From: Coriobacteriales bacterium
GTDB lineage: Bacteria > Actinomycetota > Coriobacteriia > Coriobacteriales > UBA8131
Length of the DNA: 5,003 nt
NCBI GenBank assembly: GCA_031286975.1
Contig: JAITTM010000229.1
Span: forward strand, 1 to 5,003
Reading direction: 5' to 3'
Part shown: positions 1 to 5,003 of the stretch, one piece after another
Layout of the letters: each line of letters opens with the position of its first letter
Numbering within the stretch: position 1 is the stretch's first letter
Translations under genes and position numbers: made by a program
The notes under the pieces: generated by a model
The model's input: only the letters and a program-made list of their open reading frames with translations
What the model was told of the DNA's origin: nothing
Database searches by the model: none

Positions 1-843
1 GACCGAATACGCGTCGCGATGCAGCCCCAGCTTTCCGCAAAGCGTAAGATTAACGGGTATGTTAGCTGCCGAGCTCCGCGTGAAGAACGCCGTGATGCCG
101 CTGTCCTTCAGGCATCTGAACACCAGGCGGTAGGGGTTTCTCCGCAGACACAAGAACACGATAAGCGGGTTGGTCACCAGCGCGATCACCAGCATACTGC
201 CCACCAGCAGCAGTAACAACTGGCCGTACTCGGTGAAGATGCCCAGGCCGCTTGTCGAGACCGTGGTGAACACCAAGCCCAGCACGCCAAAGGGAGCCAG
301 CTCGATGGCCCAGTGCACCATCTTGGACACCGCGTTAGAGATGTCGGTGACAACGGTCTTGGTGCGCTCGCTTGCCACGCGCAAAGCGATGCCGATGAGC
401 GCTGCCCAGGCAAGGATGCCCAGGTAGTTGGCTTTGGCCAATGCGTCAATCGGATTCGCGACAACGTTGAGCAGAAGCGACTGCAACACCTCGCCGATGC
501 CGCTGGGGGAATCCTGCGCCACCGCCTCAGCCAGGGTGATGCTCACCGGGAACAGCGTCGAGAACACGGCGACCACCAGCGCGGCAACAATGGTCGAGAT
601 GACGTAGAGAAGGATGACCACTTTCATCGAGCCGCTCGCCTTGGCATTGGCAAGCGCACGTATCACCAAAAAGAAGACCAGGACAGGTGCCAGCGCCTTG
701 AGAATTGAGACGAACAAGGTTCCCAAAATGCCAACCACCGCAGCCTGCGGAAACACGAGCCCCAGGATAACACCGATAAGCAACCCAGCCACAATGCGCT
801 TGATAAGGCTGAACCCGCTCCAAATCGCCAGTACTCTTTTCAC
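1..843 (-). CDS. sstT: SstT sodium/serine-threonine symporter, N-terminal two-thirds (partial)
   Basis: Membrane transporter that imports serine and threonine with Na+, of the dicarboxylate/amino acid:cation symporter (SDF) family. The reverse strand is open for 281 codons to the window edge. It shows successive hydrophobic segments and stretches I recognise from E. coli SstT: GTLFVSILKALAPVLVF (about residues 41-57), NPIDALAKANYLGILAW (130-146), and TRSSAANIPVN (255-265), the serine-rich hairpin-loop motif of the family, then KLGLHRDAYSV at the edge. E. coli SstT is 414 residues, so about 130 C-terminal residues lie outside. No ATG fits the N-terminus. I chose the GTG at 843 because it gives VKRVLAIWSGFSLIKRIVAG, matching the short basic N-terminus of Gram-positive SstT; the adjacent GTG at 846 is equally possible. 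GGAAAG at 854-859 lies 7-10 bases upstream of the two GTGs. The identity is seen directly; the exact start is inference. Confidence 0.95.
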   Translation of the reverse strand, partial: MKRVLAIWSGFSLIKRIVAGLLIGVILGLVFPQAAVVGILGTLFVSILKALAPVLVFFLVIRALANAKASGSMKVVILLYVISTIVAALVVAVFSTLFPVSITLAEAVAQDSPSGIGEVLQSLLLNVVANPIDALAKANYLGILAWAALIGIALRVASERTKTVVTDISNAVSKMVHWAIELAPFGVLGLVFTTVSTSGLGIFTEYGQLLLLLVGSMLVIALVTNPLIVFLCLRRNPYRLVFRCLKDSGITAFFTRSSAANIPVNLTLCGKLGLHRDAYSV

Positions 844-911
844 CACACGCTCGCTTTCCGGCAACAAAGCCAATCCAAAAGACTCCAGAACCCTTTGCAA
901 CACAAAGACGT

Positions 912-939
912 ATTGTAACAGCTTATGCTATCGAGCAAA
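912..939 (-). promoter_or_regulatory. Candidate extended -10 promoter of sstT
   Basis: On the minus strand, TACAAT (917-912) matches the -10 consensus at five of six positions and is preceded by TGT, giving an extended -10 (TGnTACAAT). A weak -35-like TTTGCT (939-934) sits 16 bases upstream. Transcription would start near 905, giving a leader of about 60 bases before the GTG start of sstT. It lies in the spacer after the DUF2200 stop, so sstT probably has its own promoter. This is a sequence match only. Confidence 0.5.
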
Positions 940-984
940 GATCCCAATCACAGCTGCCAACCCTGTTAAAGCGGCCAAAACGAC

Positions 985-1335
985 TCAACTTCTCAGTATC
1001 TTCTCCATTGCCTTGCCTTTTGCCAGCTCGTCGACCAGTTTGTCGAGCCAGCGAACCTTTTGTATGAGGGGATCCTCGATGTCCTCCACGCGAATACCGC
1101 AGACAACTCCTGTGATCTTGTGGGCGTTGGGGTTGATGCACGGGGCCTCAGAGAAGAAGGTCTCGAAATCAGACTCGTTTTCGATATGCTCCCGCAGGCC
1201 GCGCTCGTCATAGCCCGTCAGCCAACACGTGACCGTATCGACTTCCTCCTTTAAGCGCCCCTTTCTCTCCGCTTTATTGATGAGCAGAGGATAGACGCTT
1301 GAGATCGTCATCCGGTACACACGTTCGTTGCTCAT
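985..1335 (-). CDS. DUF2200 domain-containing protein
   Basis: A 116-residue protein that matches, over its whole length, the DUF2200 family as I know it. The recognised stretches are RVYRMTISSVYPLLINKAERK near residues 5-25, EEVDTVTCWLTGYDERGL (30-47), DFETFFSEAPCINPNAHKIT (56-75), GVVCGIRVEDIEDPLIQKVR (76-95) and LDKLVDELAKGKAMEKILR at the C-terminus. No signal peptide or membrane segment is visible, so it is a small soluble, probably cytoplasmic protein. The family has no assigned biochemical function, and I do not give one. GGGAG (1344-1340) lies 4 bases before the ATG. Its start also overlaps, as ATGA, the stop of a possible 25-codon leader ORF, so it may be translationally coupled to it. 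It ends about 140 bases before sstT and has no clear terminator. Confidence 0.92.
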   Translation of the reverse strand: MSNERVYRMTISSVYPLLINKAERKGRLKEEVDTVTCWLTGYDERGLREHIENESDFETFFSEAPCINPNAHKITGVVCGIRVEDIEDPLIQKVRWLDKLVDELAKGKAMEKILRS

Positions 1336-1409
1336 ATCGCTCCCTTCGGACGAGCTCTGCGGGTGGCGCCACAGTCTTCTCCTCGCCTTGTTGCCTGTTT
1401 GCTGTCCAT
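1332..1409 (-). CDS. Possible 25-codon leader ORF upstream of DUF2200
   Basis: ATG at 1409-1407 is preceded at 8 bases by GGAG (1421-1418, within GGCGGAG). The ORF encodes a 25-residue, arginine-rich peptide beginning MDSKQATRRGEDCG and ending RPKGAI. Its TGA (1334-1332) overlaps the DUF2200 ATG (1335-1333) in the ATGA arrangement typical of translational coupling. I recognise no family. Support is spacing, the SD and the overlap only; a 25-codon ORF can arise by chance, and DUF2200 has its own GGGAG. If real, it is more likely a leader than a functional peptide. Confidence 0.3.
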   Translation of the reverse strand: MDSKQATRRGEDCGATRRARPKGAI

Positions 1410-1417
1410 GATACCAT

Positions 1418-1452
1418 CTCCGCCAAGACAGGTGCTGATCACCTGGGCGGAG
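1418..1452 (-). promoter_or_regulatory. Hairpin between the lipoprotein gene and DUF2200, with an SD in its distal arm
   Basis: Read on the minus strand: CTCCGCC (1452-1446), CAGGTG (1445-1440), loop ATCAG, CACCTG (1434-1429), a TCTT bulge, then GGCGGAG (1424-1418). The 7 bp outer and 6 bp inner stems are perfect. No T-run follows on the minus strand, nor in the other orientation, so it is not a standard intrinsic terminator, although it lies about 40 bases after the lipoprotein stop and could protect that mRNA's 3' end. The distal arm holds the GGAG that would serve the 25-codon leader ORF, paired with its complement CUCC. Control of translation is therefore a possibility, by inference. Confidence 0.55.
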
Positions 1453-1492
1453 TTGCCCGCTTGTGCGAAACTATCATGAATTGGGGGCGGGC

Positions 1493-3382
1493 CTACACAA
1501 AGGGGTTCTCTCCCAGCTGAGCCAGGGCAAACCAGGCAGTTGCGCCCACATGGATCCGCCTGTCATAGACCCACGGTATATCCGTGCCGCTGACCATGAA
1601 TCCCGTGGTAAGACCATCATGATTGGCGGCAGTGATGCTGCCATCAGGCAACGCGTAGGACTCCAGACGCTGCAACACGGAGGCGTAGTTCTGCTCGTCA
1701 CCAATCTGCCTGTATGCCAGCGCCACCTGGGCAGTACCTTCCATCCACGCACCGTCCCTATCAGTATTGAAGTCGTAACCGCCCTCGGTTCGCATGTTCT
1801 GCTCAATGAAGCTCAACACTGCCTGTCCGTCGCTAAAGGAGTCTCCCAACGCCAGGATCGCCCAGGTGTTGCTATCCAGCGGCAGCACCTCCTTGTTGAT
1901 TGTCACGCCGTCATCACCGGTGCCGGTATAGAAGCAGGCTTTGCTGGCATCGTACATCGAGAGCACGAATTCTCTAGCCCATGCAGAGGCTTCAGCATAT
2001 TGGGCAAAAGACTCCCCCGAGAGCACCGCCAACTTGGAGAAGGCGGCGATAAGGTCGATGTTGTGCTCGGTTGATTTGTAGGTGAGGCGGATCTCGCTGC
2101 CCTCCCAGCCCTCATAGCCTCCCACGAATCCGCCCTTCTGGTCACGGAGGGTCAAAACGCAGTCTGCGATCCGCTGTGCGCTTTGCAGATACTCGCTGCG
2201 CTGGGGTGCCTGCTCATAAACCTCGCACAGAGCCAGCAGTGCCCAGGCCAGATTGCCGGTCGACGTAGACACGGCATAATAGTCCTCATACCACGCCTGC
2301 TGGTCGCGGTCATAGAATCCGGGGAGACGGGCGAACTCCTCCCCTCTTGCCGAAAGCCACCCAGAAAAACTCCGGGGATCCCCGCAGGCGTAGGCATTGC
2401 GCAGCCTGCCATCCGTGTAGGAGCGGTCATGATCCACTGCATAGACGATGGCATCGGCGATCTGCTGTGCCCGCTCGTGGTATCCGGCGCGGGATAGGGC
2501 AATCGCGGCTGCCGCATTGTCGTAGAGATAGGCAAAGCCGTTGATGATGGCTTGCTCGGAGCCGGGAGCTGCCGAAGCATAGCTCTGCAAGAAGACAGAC
2601 CCGAGTCGATCCTCTGCGAATTCGTAGCGGATATCGTCAAGGGCGAATCTGATGGCGCCCCTGCCGAGATTGTATTCATGGCTGGCCACCCAGCAAAACC
2701 CGCTGTTGGCGCGGGTCAGATCCTTGCCAGCAAGGTCAATCGTATAGCGTTGCCACTGCGCAGAGAGCTCCACGATTCCCAGTGAGACCTTTCCACAGGA
2801 ATCAGGGTAGGGTGCAAGGGGAACCATGTTCTCCCATCCCAATGCGCCCATAAAAAACTCCACGCGCTCTCCGCCCGTTTCGCCCTTTGCATAAAACGAC
2901 AGGCTCTGGGCCCCGGTCAGATCCAGACCGGCGTCCACTGTGCCAAAGTCTACCTGCGGATCGGTCGAACCTGTCTTAAGCACGCCATTGGTCAAAAGGA
3001 AGCCGCCCCATGAATGCTCACTAAAATCCAGCTCCGCGCTTATGCCGGACACACCGCTGTAGCCCGGCGCGGCCTCATCCATCTGGGGGATGTTCTCGGT
3101 GCTGGAGCCCATCCAGGCCCTCTGGGTGAAGTTGTTCGCTCCATCTGAGAAATCCTTGTAGACGTAGAGTGTGCGGTCGAACTCCGCCACCCGATTTGCC
3201 AGATAATCAGCGGCGTGGGATTGCGCCGCGGCATCAACAGTGGCCAGAGAGCTTTGCGACGCGGAGGCGGCATCGGTCGAGGCGTTGTTGGCGCAGGCAA
3301 AAAGCGATGGCACCGCCAGAGCCAGACAGAGCGCCAGGGCCAGAAGCTTGCTTGCCTTTGAAAGCGTACTTTGTTGTTTCAT
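1493..3382 (-). CDS. Surface lipoprotein: carbohydrate-binding-like beta-sandwich plus six-hairpin-like domain
   Basis: A 629-residue exported lipoprotein. Residues 1-30 form a type II signal peptide: lysines at 2, 9 and 12, a hydrophobic core, and the lipobox-like LFAC with Cys30 as the lipidation site; Phe at -2 is atypical. A low-complexity Ala/Ser/Asp linker runs to about 60. Residues 70-255 resemble a galactose-binding-type or CBM-like beta-sandwich, with LDLTGAQSLSFYAKGE, WQRYTIDLAGKDL, GFCWVAS and a closing FALDDIRYEF. Residues 265-625 are helical repeats with Gly-rich, aromatic turns (TGNLAWALLALCEVYE, TEHNIDLIAAF, LPLDSNTWAILALGD, MEGTAQVALAYR, HVGATAWFALAQLG), as in alpha/alpha toroids of six-hairpin glycosidases. 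I cannot assign a GH family or catalytic pair. A surface role in binding or cleaving glycan is inference. GGGGAG (3396-3391) lies 8 bases before the ATG and supports this start. It is flanked by intergenic spacers, so it is probably transcribed alone. Confidence 0.85.
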   Translation of the reverse strand: MKQQSTLSKASKLLALALCLALAVPSLFACANNASTDAASASQSSLATVDAAAQSHAADYLANRVAEFDRTLYVYKDFSDGANNFTQRAWMGSSTENIPQMDEAAPGYSGVSGISAELDFSEHSWGGFLLTNGVLKTGSTDPQVDFGTVDAGLDLTGAQSLSFYAKGETGGERVEFFMGALGWENMVPLAPYPDSCGKVSLGIVELSAQWQRYTIDLAGKDLTRANSGFCWVASHEYNLGRGAIRFALDDIRYEFAEDRLGSVFLQSYASAAPGSEQAIINGFAYLYDNAAAAIALSRAGYHERAQQIADAIVYAVDHDRSYTDGRLRNAYACGDPRSFSGWLSARGEEFARLPGFYDRDQQAWYEDYYAVSTSTGNLAWALLALCEVYEQAPQRSEYLQSAQRIADCVLTLRDQKGGFVGGYEGWEGSEIRLTYKSTEHNIDLIAAFSKLAVLSGESFAQYAEASAWAREFVLSMYDASKACFYTGTGDDGVTINKEVLPLDSNTWAILALGDSFSDGQAVLSFIEQNMRTEGGYDFNTDRDGAWMEGTAQVALAYRQIGDEQNYASVLQRLESYALPDGSITAANHDGLTTGFMVSGTDIPWVYDRRIHVGATAWFALAQLGENPFV

Positions 3383-3390
3383 GCGATCAG

Positions 3391-3396
3391 CTCCCC
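3391..3396 (-). promoter_or_regulatory. Ribosome-binding site of the lipoprotein gene
   Basis: GGGGAG on the minus strand, 8 bases before the ATG at 3382-3380. It is the best-placed Shine-Dalgarno sequence in the window, and it fixes the start that yields an intact lipoprotein signal peptide. Confidence 0.75.
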
Positions 3397-3468
3397 AGGT
3401 GACTGTGTTTAATCAGGGTCAGTTGCATCATCTAACCATAGCTCGGGAGGATAGAACCTCGGCAGCAT

Positions 3469-3514
3469 TTGTTACAGCAAGCGAATCTCCGGCCTCAGGC
3501 GGGCGCGGTAACAA
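3469..3514. repeat. Inverted repeat between dus and the lipoprotein gene
   Basis: TTGTTAC (3469-3475) and GTAACAA (3508-3514) are perfect 7 bp inverted arms separated by 32 bases. Inside them, GCC-TCA-GGC (about 3492-3500) could form the tip of a longer imperfect stem. It starts 7 bases after the dus stop and ends about 90 bases before the lipoprotein start. Neither side carries a T-run, so it is not a clear intrinsic terminator. It could be an mRNA 3'-end structure of dus or an operator upstream of the lipoprotein gene; the sequence does not decide. I found no convincing promoter in the rest of 3383-3520. Confidence 0.4.
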
Positions 3515-3520
3515 GACCTG

Positions 3521-4234
3521 CTAGCACAAAGCTCTCTTTATCTCGCCAAAGATCGCAGGATTGTCGCGGGCGCCGCGGGCGACCATCACGGCATCAGCAC
3601 CATAGGTGTGCAGGTATTCAATGGCGCTCGCGGAGCCGAGCACGTCGCCGCTTGCAAAGACGGGGATGGCGAGCGCTTGCTTGACCCGCCCCACAACGGT
3701 CTTATCCGCCACGCCCTCGAACTGCTGCGCGGCGGTGCGCCCATGCACGCAGATGGCCGCAATGCCGCAGGCCTCTGCGCGCTGAGCGAGCTCGACGGCG
3801 CGGTCTTCTCCATCGCTGTAGCCCTTGCGGATTTTTGCCGTTACCGGCAGGTCGACTGCTGCAACCACGGCTTTGAGCAGGCGTTCGATGAGCGGCATAT
3901 CCTGCATGAGAGCAGCGCCCGCCCCCAGCCCCGTGATGCGTGCCAAAGGGCAGCCCAGGTTTATGTCTATGAGGGCAAGGGCACCCTTCAACTCCGCCTC
4001 TAGGGCGGCTGCCTGGTTAGCGAGAATCCGCGGGTCGCTCCCGATCAATTGCACGGCGGTTGGTTTGCCACTTAGACTTAATGTCTCAGCGTCCACCAGC
4101 GCAGGTGGTGATTGCGCAAGCATCACGTGGTAGCTCAAATCCGCCCCCGCGCTTTCACAGCGGGCGCGAAACGCGGGGCTCCCCACACGATACATTGGCG
4201 CCAGTACTGTCTTGAGTTCTGCAAAATCAATCAT
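3521..4234 (-). CDS. Short tRNA-dihydrouridine synthase family protein (catalytic barrel only)
   Basis: Flavin-dependent reductase family that reduces uridine to dihydrouridine in tRNA, using FMN and NADPH. In the 243-residue reading from the upstream ATG at 4252, visible motifs are VLAPM (16-20), VQLIG (67-71), DINLGCPLARITGLGAGAAL (96-115) with the likely catalytic Cys101, TAKIRKG with Lys140, and CVHGRTAAQQFEG (168-180) with His170. The C-terminus is VFASGDVLGSAS (198-209) and VARGARDNPAIF (224-235). I start it at the internal ATG 4234 (237 residues), because this gives the usual short lead to VLAPM. Neither ATG has a Shine-Dalgarno sequence. Family members are usually 310-350 residues; this one stops at the end of the TIM barrel and lacks the C-terminal helical tRNA-binding domain. 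The usual AGVTD after LAPM is YRVGS here, and the TEM(I/V) motif is not visible. Dus membership is strong; activity on tRNA, and which uridine, is open. Confidence 0.88.
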   Translation of the reverse strand: MIDFAELKTVLAPMYRVGSPAFRARCESAGADLSYHVMLAQSPPALVDAETLSLSGKPTAVQLIGSDPRILANQAAALEAELKGALALIDINLGCPLARITGLGAGAALMQDMPLIERLLKAVVAAVDLPVTAKIRKGYSDGEDRAVELAQRAEACGIAAICVHGRTAAQQFEGVADKTVVGRVKQALAIPVFASGDVLGSASAIEYLHTYGADAVMVARGARDNPAIFGEIKRALC

Positions 4235-4363
4235 GGATAGAGGATATACCATGAATACGGCTTGCTGGTTGCCGATGTTGCTGCATTGTTGCTGGCACTG
4301 CTGCTGCGCCCGCTGCCATTGCCTCCTTATTCAAGAGCACGGTTTTCCCCGGTTGTTCTCTTG
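4227..4363 (-). promoter_or_regulatory. Putative leader region of the dus transcript
   Basis: This stretch holds, in transcript order: an inverted repeat CAAGAG/CTCTTG (4363-4358 and 4337-4332, 20-base spacer), a strong AAGGAGG (4328-4322), and a CAG/CAA/GCA-rich tract (about 4316-4264). The AAGGAGG has an ATG only 2 bases downstream (4319), opening a 30-codon ORF that begins MAAGAAAVPATMQQH. Its TGA (4229-4227) overlaps the chosen dus ATG (4234) as ATGATTGA. Two-base SD spacing is too tight for efficient initiation, so I do not call the ORF a gene. The arrangement could explain how dus, without its own SD, is translated. All of this is inference from position. Confidence 0.3.
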
Positions 4364-4380
4364 GGGCACTCCCTCAGACA

Positions 4381-4409
4381 ATTGCATCGAACGCGCAATC
4401 CCATGACAA
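4381..4409 (-). promoter_or_regulatory. Candidate sigma70-type promoter for dus
   Basis: On the minus strand, TTGTCA (4409-4404) matches the -35 consensus at five of six positions. It is followed after exactly 17 bases by TGCAAT (4386-4381), four of six in the -10. It lies after the stop of the upstream metallo-beta-lactamase gene, so dus would be transcribed on its own with a leader of about 140 bases. No intrinsic terminator is evident between that stop and this site. Confidence 0.4.
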
Positions 4410-4430
4410 AAGCAGCGTATGGCAAGATTC

Positions 4431-4450
4431 TCTGTGTCGCTCTGTGTCAC
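4431..4450. repeat. 10-bp tandem duplication at the 3' end of the metallo-beta-lactamase gene
   Basis: TCTGTGTCGC and TCTGTGTCAC stand side by side with one mismatch. The right copy includes the TGA stop (4449-4447, minus strand) of the metallo-beta-lactamase gene, so the duplication straddles the gene end. It probably arose by slippage and need have no function. Confidence 0.5.
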
Positions 4451-5003
4451 CCGGGGTTGCACACGCTGCAGGGTGTCAAGCCTTCTGCCTTGGCGGCACC
4501 GCGCGTCGTCTCTATTTTTGATTTCGAGAGATAACGACATCCACCTGCATGATATTTCTTGCCTGTATTGGTTTTATAGACAATCGCGTCATCCGCAGAT
4601 GACGCTGGAGGCGCTGCGGCGGCAACGCCATCCTGAGATGCAGACGCCTCTTTAGATGATGGAGTTACGGGAGGCGCTTCTTCATACGTATTATTTGGCG
4701 CATACACGTCGCCTGTTAGAGTCTTTGCCGTCTGCACGTCTATCGTTTTGCCGTCAGACGTTATCGTGACATCGCCCTGAAGATCGGTCCGATACAGATG
4801 CGCCCCTTGATCGCGGAGCCTTGAGAGAGCCTCGTCAGTGGGATGGCCATAACTGTTATCTGCCCCAACAGATAGGACGGCATGCTTTGGGTTGGCCGCA
4901 CGCAAGAACTGATAGGTCGAGGAGTAGGCACTCCCGTGATGGGCGACCTTCAAGACATCTACCTCGATATCCGTCTGCGACTCAGCGAGGTCTTGCTCGG
5001 TGC
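4447..5003 (-). CDS. ComEC/Rec2-like metallo-beta-lactamase-fold protein, C-terminal part (partial)
   Basis: The reverse strand is open from the window edge (first full codon at 5001) through 184 codons to TGA. Residues 11-85 of the visible part match the end of the MBL domain of ComEC/Rec2-like proteins: DVLKVAHHGSAYSSTYQFL with the His-His-Gly-Ser motif, AVLSVGADNSYGHP, then YRTDLQGDVTITSDGKTI. The N-terminal metal-binding HxHxDH motif lies outside the window. A Pro/Ala/Ser/Glu-rich linker follows (about 100-138), then a compact tail, YKTNTGKKYHAGGCRYLSKS, ending TPCSVCNPG. This tail holds a H-x3-C and a C-x2-C that could form a zinc site. Such tails occur on secreted stand-alone MBL proteins of Gram-positives, so I favour that over a full membrane ComEC, but the missing N-terminus would decide. 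The TTG at 4953 is internal, not a start: coding similarity continues upstream of it. Confidence 0.85.
   Translation of the reverse strand, partial: TEQDLAESQTDIEVDVLKVAHHGSAYSSTYQFLRAANPKHAVLSVGADNSYGHPTDEALSRLRDQGAHLYRTDLQGDVTITSDGKTIDVQTAKTLTGDVYAPNNTYEEAPPVTPSSKEASASQDGVAAAAPPASSADDAIVYKTNTGKKYHAGGCRYLSKSKIETTRGAAKAEGLTPCSVCNPG

Noticed and set aside
186..464. Minus-strand open frame rich in Trp, Cys and Ser
   Set aside because: A phase-shifted reading of sstT. The true frame is continuous from 843 to the window edge and matches SstT closely, so no frameshift is needed.
614..1213. Plus-strand open frame of 199 codons
   Set aside because: It is antisense to the N-terminus of sstT and to much of DUF2200, both recognised by family motifs. 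Its Thr/Ser-rich product resembles no family, as expected of a shadow frame in GC-rich DNA.
1418..1452. The hairpin as a rho-independent terminator of the lipoprotein gene
   Set aside because: The stem is strong, but no T-rich tract follows on the minus strand; I annotated it as a regulatory hairpin instead.
1463..2074. Plus-strand open frame of 203 codons
   Set aside because: It lies opposite the C-terminal toroid of the lipoprotein, which has coherent repeats, a signal peptide and a good SD. No domain is recognisable in the plus-strand product.
2152..2679. Minus-strand open frame of 175 codons in another phase
   Set aside because: It is out of frame inside the lipoprotein gene, and its Pro/Ser/Arg-rich composition is typical of a shifted reading.
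3608..4003. Plus-strand open frame of 131 codons
   Set aside because: Antisense to the conserved barrel of the dihydrouridine synthase; no SD and no recognisable motif.
4261..4320. TGC/CAG-rich tract as a microsatellite or CRISPR-like repeat
   Set aside because: The triplets are interrupted and irregular, with no unit of constant length or spacer pattern.
4951..4953. TTG as a start codon for the metallo-beta-lactamase protein
   Set aside because: The frame stays open upstream to the window edge and reads DIEVDVLKVAHHGS, a continuous piece of the ComEC-like MBL domain, so the TTG is an internal leucine codon.

Overview
All recognisable genes in this window lie on the minus strand, so reading from base 5003 down to base 1 follows the genes. 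The host looks like a mid-to-high-GC Gram-positive bacterium. A cell-surface lipoprotein with a type II signal peptide, a secreted-type ComEC-like metallo-beta-lactamase with a C-terminal cysteine module, and an SstT whose N-terminus resembles Gram-positive forms all fit that. Coriobacteriia or a GC-rich clostridial lineage are my best guesses, but nothing here is diagnostic.

Layout in the direction of transcription: (1) 5003-4447, the C-terminal 184 codons of a metallo-beta-lactamase-fold protein related to the ComEC/Rec2 C-terminal domain, cut by the window edge. (2) 4446-4235, a roughly 210-base non-coding stretch with a plausible sigma70-type promoter, an inverted repeat, an isolated strong Shine-Dalgarno sequence and a CAG/CAA-rich tract. 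(3) 4234-3521, a short and divergent tRNA-dihydrouridine synthase made of the TIM-barrel catalytic domain only. (4) 3520-3383, an intergenic stretch with a 7+7 bp inverted repeat. (5) 3382-1493, a 629-residue lipoprotein with a carbohydrate-binding-like beta-sandwich followed by an alpha-toroid (six-hairpin-like) domain. (6) 1492-1336, an intergenic stretch with a long hairpin whose distal arm contains a ribosome-binding site, followed by a possible 25-codon leader ORF. (7) 1335-985, a DUF2200 protein. (8) 984-844, a spacer with an extended -10 promoter. (9) 843-1, the first 281 codons of the sodium/serine-threonine symporter SstT, cut by the window edge.

The genes do not form an obvious pathway. 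Most have their own intergenic spacer and some have their own promoter-like signals, so this looks like a run of co-oriented single genes of ordinary chromosome: tRNA modification, amino-acid uptake, a surface glycan-interacting protein, and a DUF. I see no mobile element, CRISPR array, rRNA or tRNA gene, or phage module. The parts most worth a second look are the candidate SD-sequestering hairpin plus overlapping leader ORF before DUF2200, the domain-poor Dus with altered motifs, and the unassigned two-domain lipoprotein.
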